From G963667675 sp965249215 (GTDB taxonomy: Bacteria > Chloroflexota > Dehalococcoidia > Lucifugimonadales > UBA3495), in contig CBDFLN010000002.1 in assembly GCA_965249215.1 (NCBI GenBank), positions 558,001-622,000 on the forward strand: a stretch of 64,000 nucleotides of DNA. The letters are read 5' to 3'. The notes under the pieces are model-generated. The model was not told where the DNA came from, made no database searches, and worked only from the letters and a program-made list of their open reading frames with translations. Made by a program: the position numbers and the translations under genes. This document shows, piece by piece, positions 44,084 through 53,333 of this stretch. Position 1 is the first letter of the stretch. Every line of letters starts with the position of its first letter.

Positions 44084-44470
44084 CTAGGCGAAAGCAGTCG
44101 CACCGACACCATCTTCGTGCTGACTGCCATCGTCTTCGACCTGATTGTCTTGGGGATCAACTCGGGCATAGCTGCTGCGGCTATTGAAGAGGACCCCGCC
44201 ACTACGTTCGACCTGGTCCTGGGCGTATTGGGCGTCGTGACGGTGCTGCTCAACGTCGTCGCGGTCACGGCCTTGGTCCTGGGCAGACGCACCCGCCGTA
44301 CGCTTCTGGATGGTCTCGTCGCCATGTACCGTGACAACCAGGCCGACAAGTACTACGATCCTTCCCTGATGTCCAACTACGGTGTTCGCTATCTTCTCTT
44401 GGCCGGCGTGATTGGAACTCTGGCGGTCACCGCCGTCCTGGTCCCTCTGATCATCCGGTTCACCGGCTAA
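44078..44470 (+). pseudogene. Small membrane protein with 5' end replaced by the istB fragment
   Basis: The frame ends with a plausible small membrane protein: KELGESSRTDTIFVLTAIVF opens a first transmembrane segment, FDLVLGVLGVVTVLLNVVAV a second, and YLLLAGVIGTLAVTAVLVPL a third, with the conserved-looking loop YRDNQADKYYDPSLMSNYGVR between. Upstream of KELGE the frame is antisense to istB, so the original start is lost. Family not recognised. Confidence 0.6.
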
Positions 44471-44479
44471 GGCTAACCG

Positions 44480-44500
44480 CGCCCCGGTCTCCCTGGGGCG
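44480..44500 (+). terminator. Hairpin after the membrane protein remnant
   Basis: CGCCCCGG and CCTGGGGCG form a GC-rich stem ten bases past the stop at 44470. There is no T-run, so terminator activity is uncertain. Confidence 0.35.
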
Positions 44501-44528
44501 ACGCGCCCTGCGGTGCAATGACTCCGAT

Positions 44529-44600
44529 GGGTTCCGTTTGCTTTTAGAGTATGCTAAGCCTGAGCCTAGATATGCCAGACCCTATAACCGAACGGAACCC
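44529..44600. repeat. GGGTTCC-ended small hairpin element
   Basis: A 72-base segment bounded by GGGTTCCGTTTG and its near-inverse CGAACGGAACCC (11 of 12 pairs). It begins two bases past the stop of the split gene ending at 44602. The same terminal motif starts other elements at 47244 and 54223. Confidence 0.65.
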
Positions 44601-44601
44601 C

Positions 44602-44666
44602 CTATGCATTAGGCACCCGCCAGTTTCCCGCTTCCCGTTCACGGCTGCCGCTCTTTTCACCCTTAG
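44602..44666 (-). pseudogene. 3' piece of a small gene split by the IS1380 copy
   Basis: When the IS1380-like element and one copy of its CTTAG target duplication are removed, this piece joins in frame to 46386-46622. It supplies the last 19 codons (GEKSGSREREAGNWRVPNA) and a TAG. Confidence 0.75.
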
Positions 44667-46385
44667 CCCGAATCCACCGAAGGAGGGCGTCGGGTTAGCG
44701 TCCTGAAGCGGCAAGAAGGTGCTCCTGTGCTTCTGGGATAATGGTTTTGTAGCAAAAAACCGACCCCGGAAAAGGAGCACCCAATAGATGCTGCCACGCA
44801 ACCACCCCGACCGGATCCAAATCACCTTCGACGACCGCCGCTTGGTGGCCAATGCCGGGCTGCTCCTTCCGGCCACCCTGGCGCGGCACCTCGGCCTGCC
44901 CGAACTCGTCCGGCAGCGCCTCGACCTGGGCGATGCCCCGGGGCGGGCGAACACGAGCGACAAGATGATGACGCTGGTGGCGTCTGCGCTGGCTGGGGGC
45001 GACTGCATTGACGACGCCGATGTGTTGCGCACCGGGGGGACGGCCTGCACCCTGGGCGGCACGGTCAAGGCGCCATCCACCCTGGGCACCTTCCTGCGCA
45101 GCTTCCGGTGGGGCCACGTCCGTCAACTCGACCGGGTGAGCCGCGAGTTGCTGGCCCGGGCTTGGCAGGCCGGGGCGGGACCCGGCGACGGGCCCCTGAC
45201 CATTGACCTGGACTCCACCATCTGCGAGACCTACGGACTGGCCAAGGAGGGCGCACGCCACCACGGCTATACCGGCAAGCGGGGCTATCACCCGCTGTTG
45301 GCCGTCGCCGCCGGCACCGGCGACGTGCTGATGTCCCGGCTGCGCGAGGGCCGCGCCAACACCGCCCGGGGCGCCGCCCACTTTCTGCGGGAGACGGTGG
45401 GGCGGGTACGCTACGCCGGGGCCAACGGACGACTCACGCTACGGGCCGACAGCGGGTTCTACACTCATGGCGTGGTATCCGTCTGCCGCAAGATGGATGT
45501 CCGCTTCTCCATCACCATCCGCCAGCACAAGAGCCTGCGCAATCTCATCGAGACGATACCCGAGGATGCCTGGACTCCCATTCCCTACTGGATGGACGGC
45601 GCCGCCGATGTGGCCGAGACCACCTGCACTCCCTTCCAGAGTGAACCTGACGCCGCGCCGGTGCGGCTCATCGTCCGGCGTGTGAAGCCCACGCCCGGTT
45701 CCCAGTTGGCCCTCTTCGCCAAATACAGCTATCACGGGTTCATCACCGACCGGGACGGGGAGTTGCTCGAACTGGAGGCTGACCATCGCCGCCACGCCGA
45801 GATCGAGAATGCCATACGCGACCTCAAGTACGGCGTCGGGCTGAACCATCTCCCCTCGGGCCGCTTCGCCGCCAACGGCGCCTGGCTGGCCGTCCAGACG
45901 ATGGCCCACAACCTGGCCCGCTGGACCGCGCGGATCGGTCTGGGAGAGCGGATAGCCACCACCAAGACCCTCCGGCGGCGGTTCTTCTCCCTGGCCGGAC
46001 GGCTCACCCGCTCGGCACGCCGGTTGACCCTGCATCTTCCGGATCGCTGGCCTTGGGCTGAGAAGTTCAGCCGCGCCTTGGCCCGGCTGCGAGCCATTCC
46101 ACTCCCGGCCTGACGGCACCGTCGGCGACCGACCCACCCACCGGACAACCGAAGATCCCCGCAGACTCGCGCCAGCCCGGTCCGAGAGAGTTCCCTGCTG
46201 CGTATTCTCTCGCCATCCCGCGCATCGCAGCTCCTGCAGACGCCCATAGGGGCCCCTGTGCGGCGATGAAGACCGTCCGCCGACCTCCCTACCCCAAATG
46301 GAACCCAGGCTATTTCCCCTGTAGCTCCCTCATCCCCCTTCCGCTTTCCTCACGCCGTCCATCGGTGTCCTTCGGTGGATTCGGG
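44667..46385 (+). mobile_element. IS1380-family insertion sequence, copy A
   Basis: The element is 1719 bases with perfect 18-base terminal inverted repeats (CCCGAATCCACCGAAGGA). It is flanked by the direct repeat CTTAG on both sides (44662-44666 and 46386-46390). It carries one transposase gene and has only two base differences that I found from copy B at 54590. Confidence 0.95.
44788..46113 (+). CDS. IS1380-family transposase (copy A)
   Basis: A 441-residue DDE transposase. Acidic residues are seen in TIDLDSTICETYG, LRADSGFYTHG and HRRHAEIENAIRDLKYGVGL, in the spacing of the IS1380 (DDE_Tnp_1-like) family. The protein is identical to that of copy B, since the two known base differences (45738 and 45843) are silent. 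The ribosome site AAAGGAG precedes the ATG. It appears intact and potentially active. Confidence 0.95.
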   Translation: MLPRNHPDRIQITFDDRRLVANAGLLLPATLARHLGLPELVRQRLDLGDAPGRANTSDKMMTLVASALAGGDCIDDADVLRTGGTACTLGGTVKAPSTLGTFLRSFRWGHVRQLDRVSRELLARAWQAGAGPGDGPLTIDLDSTICETYGLAKEGARHHGYTGKRGYHPLLAVAAGTGDVLMSRLREGRANTARGAAHFLRETVGRVRYAGANGRLTLRADSGFYTHGVVSVCRKMDVRFSITIRQHKSLRNLIETIPEDAWTPIPYWMDGAADVAETTCTPFQSEPDAAPVRLIVRRVKPTPGSQLALFAKYSYHGFITDRDGELLELEADHRRHAEIENAIRDLKYGVGLNHLPSGRFAANGAWLAVQTMAHNLARWTARIGLGERIATTKTLRRRFFSLAGRLTRSARRLTLHLPDRWPWAEKFSRALARLRAIPLPA

Positions 46386-46622
46386 CTTAGACAATCCCTC
46401 CACGTTCGCGATAGCCTCCAGATACCCATTGTCATAGTGCCCCACAGCTTCTTGACCGTCTATCATTTCCCTAAAGACCTCTAGCAGATTCAACGCGTAG
46501 CCCTTGGTGAACTTCAACTCTTCACTGGCAAGCAGCATATAAAGAACTTTGAGTAACTCCCCTTGCCCATAGACCTTCCCTTCCAAGTAAAGCCCTTCTT
46601 CTTCAAGATACCGCTCCGCCAT
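46386..46622 (-). pseudogene. 5' piece of a small gene split by the IS1380 copy
   Basis: Starting at the ATG at 46622, 79 codons (MAERYLEEEGLYLEGKVYGQ and on to NVEGLSK) run into the IS at the CTTAG duplication. Joined to 44602-44661 they restore a 98-residue acidic, helical protein ending RVPNA. The family is not recognised. In the present state translation runs into the IS. Confidence 0.75.
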
Positions 46623-46655
46623 TCTCGCCCCCCCTTTGCTTCGTCATGTGCTCGT

Positions 46656-46722
46656 GTTCCCCTTCTGCCAGCAAGTCCCGTTCAGTACCAATCCCAGCAA
46701 TCATAGTCCGCCAAACGGAACC
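46656..46722. repeat. Possible degenerate hairpin element
   Basis: GTTCCCCTTCTGCC at 46656 and CCAAACGGAACC ending at 46722 look like degenerate inverted ends of the GGTTCC family. The pairing is weak, so this is a tentative member. Confidence 0.3.
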
Positions 46723-46777
46723 GACTGTGCTTCATGACCTCCGCCTCCTGATTGTCGAAGAAATTGGGTAAGCAACA

Positions 46778-47176
46778 CTATCGGACTTCAACAATCTGAA
46801 CCGGAACACCCTCAAGACACTCGGGTAGACGCCTGTGCTCTGGTAGAACGTTAGGATCTACCACCTTACCGACGATGACTTGAATCCCGTAGGTCTCAAT
46901 ACGCTCTCCGGCGGAGTTTTGTAAGAAGTAGGCAACAGTGGATCTGTGATACGGATACCCCTGAATGAGGTCGCTATACTTCTCTACGACTGCATTCTGT
47001 CGTGGTACGTCAGCCACCCATTGTGCCACTAGAGCCTTTTCCTCAGATTTGCTCAGTTCATCGAGAAGTCCCGCACTTACCTCCCCGTCGCATGGTGGGA
47101 ATTGGTCATTGTCTGCTCCTCCACAAGCTATGACTAGCAAGAAAGCTAGCGCAAGTAGCAAGTAACAGTACTTCAT
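46778..47176 (-). CDS. Small lipoprotein of unknown function
   Basis: From the ATG at 47176 the protein opens MKYCYLLLALAFLLVIACGG, a lipoprotein signal with lipobox LVIAC, so it should be exported and lipid-anchored; the frame's first ATG, 11 codons upstream, would spoil this signal. The mature part of about 115 residues includes VSAGLLDELSKSEEKALVAQW and ends PVQIVEVR. No family is recognised. A hairpin element lies just upstream at 47244-47313. Confidence 0.65.
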   Translation of the reverse strand: MKYCYLLLALAFLLVIACGGADNDQFPPCDGEVSAGLLDELSKSEEKALVAQWVADVPRQNAVVEKYSDLIQGYPYHRSTVAYFLQNSAGERIETYGIQVIVGKVVDPNVLPEHRRLPECLEGVPVQIVEVR

Positions 47177-47243
47177 CGCGCGGTGTTTGTTGCATAGGTC
47201 TAGTGCCATGTTTCCTTGGAGTAAGCCGAGTCGTCTTGACCTC

Positions 47244-47313
47244 GGTTCCGTTTGCTTTCGGTGTACGGCCTATCTGGCCGTAGGCACACCATACGCCAAA
47301 AGCGAAGGGAACC
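47244..47313. repeat. GGTTCC-ended hairpin element
   Basis: A 70-base segment with ends GGTTCCGTTTGCTTT and AAAGCGAAGGGAACC (13 of 15 paired) and an inner stem TACGGCC/GGCCGTA around TATCT. The whole can fold into one long hairpin. It lies in the gap before the lipoprotein gene. Confidence 0.7.
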
Positions 47314-47459
47314 CTCCGACACCCCTTGACGTGCCGCCCTGCCCCTGCTTGCCCTGCCGGGTCGGCCCCGGCATCCCTGCCCGCCCTCGCGCCGCGCCCC
47401 GGCGCATTGGCTCACCGATGCTCTCAGCTATTCACCACCACCCGGCCCGGCCCATGGCC

Positions 47460-47678
47460 TCACTCCTGGTCTTTGTTATGCGACCTGAACGGACTGTGCT
47501 TCGGCGGCTTCAGCTTGGGGTCCCCGTACGTATTCGTCTTGAACGCGAAATAAGACAGCAGCCTGTCCCCCGGCTTGTCGCAGTTCGGACACGGCGCCGG
47601 GTCATCCATGTTTGAGATGGGCCGCATAATCTCATACTCGTTCTCGCAACTCTCGCAATAATACTCGTACACTGGCAT
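47460..47678 (-). CDS. FmdB-family zinc ribbon protein
   Basis: A 72-residue protein with MPVYEYYCESCENEYEIMRP, then CPNC and the GDRLLSYFAFKTNTYG segment, which is the FmdB/putative regulatory zinc-ribbon pattern (two CxxC pairs). FmdB proteins are widespread and mostly uncharacterised. It is divergent from the cysS fusion gene, with about 185 bases between. Confidence 0.9.
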   Translation of the reverse strand: MPVYEYYCESCENEYEIMRPISNMDDPAPCPNCDKPGDRLLSYFAFKTNTYGDPKLKPPKHSPFRSHNKDQE

Positions 47679-47863
47679 AGCTACCCCTCGATAACCTTTC
47701 TAATACTCAGCATCCTTGCCGGTTCCTTTGCGTCCTCGTCAATTCTCGTTCCCTCTTGATTTTACCCCTACCCTTTCCCTGTCGCCAACCCTCCTCTCCC
47801 CACTGGATGCACACCCGCCAAGTCCGTGTTAAACTGCCCAATAGCCGCCGCCGGGAGACCGGG

Positions 47864-50065
47864 TTGCTACGCATCTACAACACCCTTACCAAGCGCACCG
47901 AACAGGTACAACCCATCGAGCCGGGCCTCGTCCGCATGTACACCTGCGGACCCACCGTATACCGCGACGCCCACATCGGTAACCTCCGCACCTACCTCCT
48001 CGCCGACTGGCTCCGTCGCGTTCTCGAAACCTGCGGCCTGGACGTCCGCCACGTCAAGAACATCACCGACGTCGGCCACATGCGCCAGGACCGCGTCGAG
48101 ACCGGCGGCGACAAGATGGTTCTCGCCGCCTTGCAAGAGGGCCGCTCCGTCCTCGAACTCGCCAGCTACTACGCCCAGCGCTTCCATCACGACGAGTCCC
48201 GCCTTAACATCCTCCCAGCCCACGAATTCCCATCGGCGACCCAGCACGTCCCAGAGATGCTAGCCATGGTCTCCAAGCTGATGGACAACGGTTGCGCCTA
48301 CCAGGCCGGCGGCAATGTCTACTTCGACGTCACCTCCTTCCCCGACTACGGCAAGCTTTCCCGCAACACCGGCGCAGACCTTCTCGAAGGCGTCCGCGCC
48401 GAAGCAGACCCGCTCAAGCGCGACCCTCGCGACTTCACCCTCTGGAAGGCCGCCGAGCCAGGCCGCGATCTCAAGTGGGACAGCCCTTGGGGACCGGGCT
48501 TCCCTGGCTGGCACATCGAATGCTCCGCCATGGCCGAGAAATACCTCGGTCGGCGGTTCGACCTCCACACCGGTGGCGTCGACAACATCTTTCCCCACCA
48601 TGAAGACGAAATCGCCCAGAGCGAGGCCGCCTTCGGCCGTTCCCACGTCAATTATTGGGTCCACGCCCAGCACCTCCTCGTCGACGGCGCCAAGATGGCC
48701 AAGTCCTCCGGCAACGTCTTCTTGCTCGACGACCTCATTTCCCGCGGCTTCGACCCCATCACTTTCCGTTACCTCTGCCTCACCGTCCGTTACCGACGCC
48801 GCATGAACTTTACTCTTAATGCCCTCCGCTCCGCCGAAAAGGCCCTCACCGGCCTCCGCGAGCGCGTCCGGCTGTGGAAACGCCTCCCGGCCATCACCCA
48901 GCTTCCGCCGGAGGCCCAAGAGTGGCGCGACGCCTTCTGGTCCGCCGTCCACGACGACCTCAACCTTCCCCGAGCCCTCGCTATCACCTGGGGCCTCTGC
49001 GCATCATCACTGCCTGACCAGGCCAAGCTCTCCCTCCTCGTCGACTTTGACCGCGCCTTCGGCTTGGACCTCGCTTCCATCCCGGATGCCTACGACATTC
49101 CCCACCCTGTCCTCTCCGCGGTCCAGCGCCGCGCCGGCCTCCGTTGCCAGGCCCAATATCCGGCCGCCGACCGCATTCGCTCCGACCTCGAGTCCCAGGG
49201 CTACCTCGTTCAGGATACCCCCTCCGACTTTCACGTCCGACCTAAGACTGCGCTGGAACGCAGCCTCCCGCCCTGGCCAACCGTCTCTTCCTCCCGCGAG
49301 GTCAAGTCCTTCCTCCACCTCCCCTCGCAGTATGACTTCACCTTCATTGTCAACGCCTACGGCTATGTCGACGACTTGGACCGGTGCCTTCGCAGCATTG
49401 TGGACCACTCCCAGGGCAACTCAGTTGAGATTATCGCTGTAGATAACGGCGACTCCGCCGGCGCCGGCCGGTGGCTCGAGACATTCCGCCTTTCCCACCC
49501 CTCGGTCCGCGTCATCCACTGCGACCACAACATCGGCGACGCCGCCGGAAAAAACATCGGGCTCAAGCAAAGCCTCGGGGACCGCATCGTCATCCTCGAC
49601 ACCTCCACCGAAATCGTCGACCCTGTCCTTGACCCCATCGCCCGGCAACTTGCCGACCCCACCGTAGGCATCTTCGGCCCCTACGGACTCACCACCAACG
49701 ACCTCCGCCATTTCCACGAAGAGGTCGCCAGCGGCGACGCCGACGCCATGCAAGCCTATTTCATGGCCTTCCGCCGCGAATGCGTCAACTCCGTCGGACT
49801 CATGCGCGAGGTCTTCCGCTTCTACCGTAACCTCGACATTGATTACTGCTTCCAGTTCAAGGACAAGGGTTTCCGCATCGTAGCCGACGACACCCTGCCC
49901 CTGGTCCGGCACCAGCACCGGCAGTGGATCGAGTTGGAGGAAAACCAGCGCGACGAACTCAGCCGCAAGAACTTCGGCCGCTTCCTCAGACGCTGGGGCA
50001 ACCGCCCCGACCTTCTCCTGGCCCCCGCCGGCCGCGGTGTAGGCAACGAATTCTTCCACCACTAA
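47864..50065 (+). CDS. cysS: Cysteinyl-tRNA synthetase fused to a GT2-type glycosyltransferase domain
   Basis: Residues 1-465 are a cysteinyl-tRNA synthetase: MLRIYNTLTKR, the zinc ligand Cys28 in YTCGPTVY, HIGN at 37-40, WHIEC at 216-220, HHEDE at 245-249, KMAKS at 277-281 and a helical anticodon region. The usual protein ends there (about 460 residues). Here the frame continues for about 250 residues as a GT2-like Rossmann domain: YDFTFIVNAYGYVDDLDRCL, VEIIAVDNGDS, NIGDAAGKNIGLKQSLGDRI and LDTSTEI at 578-584, then DIDYCFQFKDKGFRIV. The start is a TTG with GGGAGA five bases upstream; an ATG at 47807 is the alternative. No stop or frameshift separates the halves. Confidence 0.92.
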   Translation: MLRIYNTLTKRTEQVQPIEPGLVRMYTCGPTVYRDAHIGNLRTYLLADWLRRVLETCGLDVRHVKNITDVGHMRQDRVETGGDKMVLAALQEGRSVLELASYYAQRFHHDESRLNILPAHEFPSATQHVPEMLAMVSKLMDNGCAYQAGGNVYFDVTSFPDYGKLSRNTGADLLEGVRAEADPLKRDPRDFTLWKAAEPGRDLKWDSPWGPGFPGWHIECSAMAEKYLGRRFDLHTGGVDNIFPHHEDEIAQSEAAFGRSHVNYWVHAQHLLVDGAKMAKSSGNVFLLDDLISRGFDPITFRYLCLTVRYRRRMNFTLNALRSAEKALTGLRERVRLWKRLPAITQLPPEAQEWRDAFWSAVHDDLNLPRALAITWGLCASSLPDQAKLSLLVDFDRAFGLDLASIPDAYDIPHPVLSAVQRRAGLRCQAQYPAADRIRSDLESQGYLVQDTPSDFHVRPKTALERSLPPWPTVSSSREVKSFLHLPSQYDFTFIVNAYGYVDDLDRCLRSIVDHSQGNSVEIIAVDNGDSAGAGRWLETFRLSHPSVRVIHCDHNIGDAAGKNIGLKQSLGDRIVILDTSTEIVDPVLDPIARQLADPTVGIFGPYGLTTNDLRHFHEEVASGDADAMQAYFMAFRRECVNSVGLMREVFRFYRNLDIDYCFQFKDKGFRIVADDTLPLVRHQHRQWIELEENQRDELSRKNFGRFLRRWGNRPDLLLAPAGRGVGNEFFHH

Positions 50066-50907
50066 CCCACCCAAACAAGTCACTCTCGCTCCCAACCCCG
50101 TCATTGCCGTCCACGTAGACCTTGGCATAGCCTAGGTGTCCGTTCGTCTTGAGGGAAATCGAAGGGCCGCCACACCCAGCCTGTTACTCCCGCTTTCGCG
50201 GGAGTCTCGAGCCCCCGTCGAAGACCTCCATCCAAGTCCGCCAACGCCTTACACACCCAACCACGTGGGGGCGAACATTCCTTCGTCCTGCCCCAATCCC
50301 CCAAGTCCGTTTGATTCAATCCCTCAAGCCCGTTCGTCCTGAGCCCGTCGAAGGACACGCACGCCGCCACCCCAGCCCCCACTCCCATTGTCCTAGTCCC
50401 CACAACAATCACCCAAGCCCCAACCAGCCTTTCCCGCCCCAAACACGTCTTTCCCGCCCCGAACACGTCTTTCCCGCGAAGGCGGGAATCTCGCGCCCCA
50501 GTCGAAGACAACCAACCAAGCCCCCCAGACACCTCACACACTCAACCACGAAGGGGCGAAAAATCTTTCGCCCCTTCCCAGCCCCCAGCCTGTCATTCTC
50601 GCGCAAGCGAGAATCTCGCCCCCCGCCGCCCCCCAACAACCAACCATTCACCTCAGCGAAATTCCCCAGAATCAATTCCTCTGGCGACGTTCCGATATAC
50701 CAATATCTTCTGCCTCTTTATGAATAATCGCTACTATATTCACGAAATTAATAATGAATTCCTATTCCCCATAGCTTTTTCAGCGCCTGATTAACATAAC
50801 GCATTTTGCTCCCAAATGCCCTTGACTCGACTATCCCGGAATGGTAAAGTCCGACAGTCGCACTGAGTGCCCTTTCCCATACCAACGGGACTTGGAGTCC
50901 TTGCTGC
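50066..50907. other. Repeat-rich intergenic region with the meaB promoter
   Basis: No gene is supported. Hairpin units are at 50140-50165 and 50330-50361 (CGTTCGTC...TCGAAGG type) and at 50185-50204, 50470-50489 and 50595-50614. The last three are ACTCCCGC/GCGGGAGT, TTTCCCGC/GCGGGAAT and ATTCTCGC/GCGAGAAT stems, so paired positions vary together. From about 50690 the DNA becomes AT-rich and leads into a promoter. Confidence 0.7.
50822..50850 (+). promoter_or_regulatory. Sigma70-type promoter of meaB
   Basis: TTGACT (50822-50827) and TAAAGT (50845-50850) are separated by exactly 17 bases and lie 57 bases before the meaB start codon. Confidence 0.65.
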
Positions 50908-51888
50908 ATGGAGGAACCCGCCCAAAGGCTCTTGGCCGGCGACCGCCGGACCCTTGCCAGGCTCATCACCCTCCTGGAGCAGGGAGACCCCAACGCAACA
51001 GAGGTTCTCAAGTCCATAGACCCTCATACTGGCCGAGCCTACGTCATAGGCGTCACTGGCCCCCCCGGTGCCGGAAAGAGCACCATCGTCGACCGGCTCA
51101 CCGAGCTCGTGCGCTCCCAGGGTCTCACCGCCGCCGTTGTCGGTGTTGACCCCACCAGCCCTTTCAGCGGCGGCGCTTTCCTCGGTGACCGCATTCGGAT
51201 GCAGCGCCATTCTTTGGATTCGGGAGTTTTCATTCGCAGTGTCGCTTCTCGTGGACACTCAGGCGGACTTCCCAGGGTCGTCAAAGCCGTTGTTCGGCTC
51301 CTCGACGCCTCCGGCTCAGACGTCATCTTCGTCGAGACCGTCGGCGTCGGCCAGTCCGAATTGGGTGTCGTCGACGTCGCTGACACTGTCTTGGTCGCCC
51401 TCATGCCCGAGTCGGGAGACGCCATTCAGGCCCTCAAGGCCGGCGTCATGGAAATCGCTGACATCTTCCTGGTCAACAAAGCTGACCGGGATGGCGCCGC
51501 CCAGATGGCGGCCGCTGTCACCGGCGCCCTTCATTTGGCATCCGGCCAGCCGGACTGGGCCCCGCCCGTCCTGCTCACCGCCGCCAACTCAGGCCAGGGC
51601 ATTCACGACCTCTGGGACAAAATCCAGGAGCACCGGGACTATTTGACCTCAGCATCGCTCCTGCCCATGCGTCGCGCTGAGCGGCGGCAAAGGGAATTTC
51701 TTGAGACGGTGGAGGATGAAATGGCTCGCCGCTTTAGGGAACTCGTGAAACGCGACCCAGGTCTCATCGCTGCATTGACCGAGGTGGCGGAGGGGAAGGC
51801 CGAACCTTACTCCGCCGCCCTCCGGTTACTTGACTCCCGCCACTCTCAGTCCGACTGGCTCACTCCACTCTCTGCAGGACCCGATTAG
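50908..51888 (+). CDS. meaB: GTPase MeaB (ArgK family), methylmalonyl-CoA mutase chaperone
   Basis: MeaB proteins protect and reload adenosylcobalamin-dependent methylmalonyl-CoA mutase. The 326 residues show the P-loop GPPGAGKS at 51-58, VVGVDPTSPFSGGAFLGDRIRM, VETVGVGQSE, the base motif NKAD and the dimerisation helix near the C-terminus. No mutase gene lies within the window, so the partner must be encoded elsewhere. Confidence 0.93.
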   Translation: MEEPAQRLLAGDRRTLARLITLLEQGDPNATEVLKSIDPHTGRAYVIGVTGPPGAGKSTIVDRLTELVRSQGLTAAVVGVDPTSPFSGGAFLGDRIRMQRHSLDSGVFIRSVASRGHSGGLPRVVKAVVRLLDASGSDVIFVETVGVGQSELGVVDVADTVLVALMPESGDAIQALKAGVMEIADIFLVNKADRDGAAQMAAAVTGALHLASGQPDWAPPVLLTAANSGQGIHDLWDKIQEHRDYLTSASLLPMRRAERRQREFLETVEDEMARRFRELVKRDPGLIAALTEVAEGKAEPYSAALRLLDSRHSQSDWLTPLSAGPD

Positions 51889-52000
51889 CGCCCCGGGCTC
51901 TTCACAGTGAGCGCCTCGCCGCCCGTATCCTCGCACTCGCGGCGGCCAGGTTCTCGCCCGTAACCCCATCCCACCGCCCTTTATTGGCTGGAGAAATGAT

Positions 52001-52639
52001 ATGGTTATTCTAGGCGTTGATCTCAGGGCTTCTTCCAAGCACCCAAGTACCGCCGTAGCATTGGACCGCCAGTCGTCCATTCTTTTCATGACCCCCTTCA
52101 GCCACGATGACGAACTGGTGGAAATCGCCGAATCCCACCAACCCGAGATGATAACCATCGGCGCGCCCCTCGGCCTACCCACCGGCATTAGCTGCCTGGA
52201 AACCTCCTGCTCCTGTTGCAACGGCGTCCCCCGGCGCAAGGGGCGTCTCCTCGAGTTGGAACTCTCCCGAATGGGAATTAGCTGCTTCTTCACCAACAAG
52301 GGCTCCATCATTCGCAGCCTTGTTTACCGGGGCATCGCCCTCAGCAACCGGCTCCGCGAGGCCGGTTTCGAGGTCCTCGAGACTTACCCCCATGCCACTA
52401 AGGTGATCCTGTTCGGCGACAAAGTCCCGCCCAAGAACAGCGCCGCCAGCGTCGCCTTCATCAAGAGCCGTCTCACCCCCCTCATCGACGGCCTCACCCC
52501 CCATCTCGACCATCTCGACCGCAACGGCTGCGACGCCGTACTTAACGCCTACACCGGCCTGCTCCACGCTCAGGACGCCACCGACATCTTGGGATCTCCC
52601 GAAGAGGGGACCCTCGTCCTACCCAAGTTGCCGCACTGA
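52001..52639 (+). CDS. DUF429 protein, predicted RNase H-fold nuclease
   Basis: The 212 residues start VILGVDLRASSKHPSTAVAL (first acidic strand of an RNase H fold) and contain EMITIGAPLGLP, where DAPLGLP is usual, and VLETYPHATKVIL, plus a late DRNGCDAVLNAYTGLLH. These are the DUF429 landmarks. The second acidic position is Gly in IGAPLG rather than Asp, which may affect activity. An unusual insertion SCLETSCSCCNGVPRRKG holds four cysteines. GGAGAAATGAT precedes the ATG. Confidence 0.8.
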   Translation: MVILGVDLRASSKHPSTAVALDRQSSILFMTPFSHDDELVEIAESHQPEMITIGAPLGLPTGISCLETSCSCCNGVPRRKGRLLELELSRMGISCFFTNKGSIIRSLVYRGIALSNRLREAGFEVLETYPHATKVILFGDKVPPKNSAASVAFIKSRLTPLIDGLTPHLDHLDRNGCDAVLNAYTGLLHAQDATDILGSPEEGTLVLPKLPH

Positions 52640-52766
52640 CTCCCACCCCAGGCTCTCGCCGCCCCGGTCCCAACCCCCAATGGCCGCCGCGGCATCGCTT
52701 TCACCCGCCCAGAGGTTCAAACCAGATTCAAATCGATTAGAAAAGGTTCAGAGGAGGCTCACGGCA

Positions 52767-53333
52767 TTGGAACTCCAAATACATGCTAAAAACCTGGACC
52801 TCAACGACCAGGTCCGCAACCACGCTACCCAGAAGCTGGGCCAGCTCGGCCGCCAGCTCCCAAGCATCACCAATGCCGTCGTTGAGCTTGCCTCCGAACC
52901 CACCCGTTCCCAGAAAAACCGCGTCGTCGCCCAGGTGACCCTCGACGTCAACGGCGCCATCCTCCGCTCCGAACAGCGCGCCGCCAATACCCGCTCCGCC
53001 ATCAACTCTGCCGTAGAGGTCCTCTCTCGCCTTATCGAACGCTACAAGAGCCGCGCCTACCGCAGCGAGCGAGCGCGCCGTGCCCAGCCTTCCGACCCTT
53101 CCGAATCCCAGTCCGTCGAACCTGCCGCCCCTGAACCCGACCTGCAACCCCAAGGCGACCTCGTTCGCGTCAAGCGCTTCGACATGCCCTCAATGACCGT
53201 CGAAGAAGCCGCCATCCAGATGCAGCTTCTAGGCCACCACTTCTTCATGTTCCTAAACGACGAAACCGGCGCCCACAACGTCCTCTACCAGCGCCTCGAC
53301 GGCGACCTCGGCCTCATCCAACCCAAACCCTGA
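52767..53333 (+). CDS. hpf: Ribosome hibernation promoting factor, long form
   Basis: HPF stops idle ribosomes; the long form dimerises them into 100S particles. The frame opens at 52680, but the family N-terminus MELQIHAKNLDL begins with the TTG at 52767, nine bases after AGGAGG, so that start is chosen (188 residues). The N-terminal domain has the helix DQVRNHATQKLGQLGRQLP. After a Pro/Ser/Glu linker the C-terminal dimer domain RVKRFDMPSMTVEEAAIQMQLLGHHFFMFLNDETG is present. Confidence 0.94.
   Translation: MELQIHAKNLDLNDQVRNHATQKLGQLGRQLPSITNAVVELASEPTRSQKNRVVAQVTLDVNGAILRSEQRAANTRSAINSAVEVLSRLIERYKSRAYRSERARRAQPSDPSESQSVEPAAPEPDLQPQGDLVRVKRFDMPSMTVEEAAIQMQLLGHHFFMFLNDETGAHNVLYQRLDGDLGLIQPKP

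Noticed and set aside
44695..45381. A 228-codon minus-strand frame in each IS1380 copy
   Set aside because: It is antisense to the transposase, is identical in both copies only because the IS is, and has no ribosome site or known domain.
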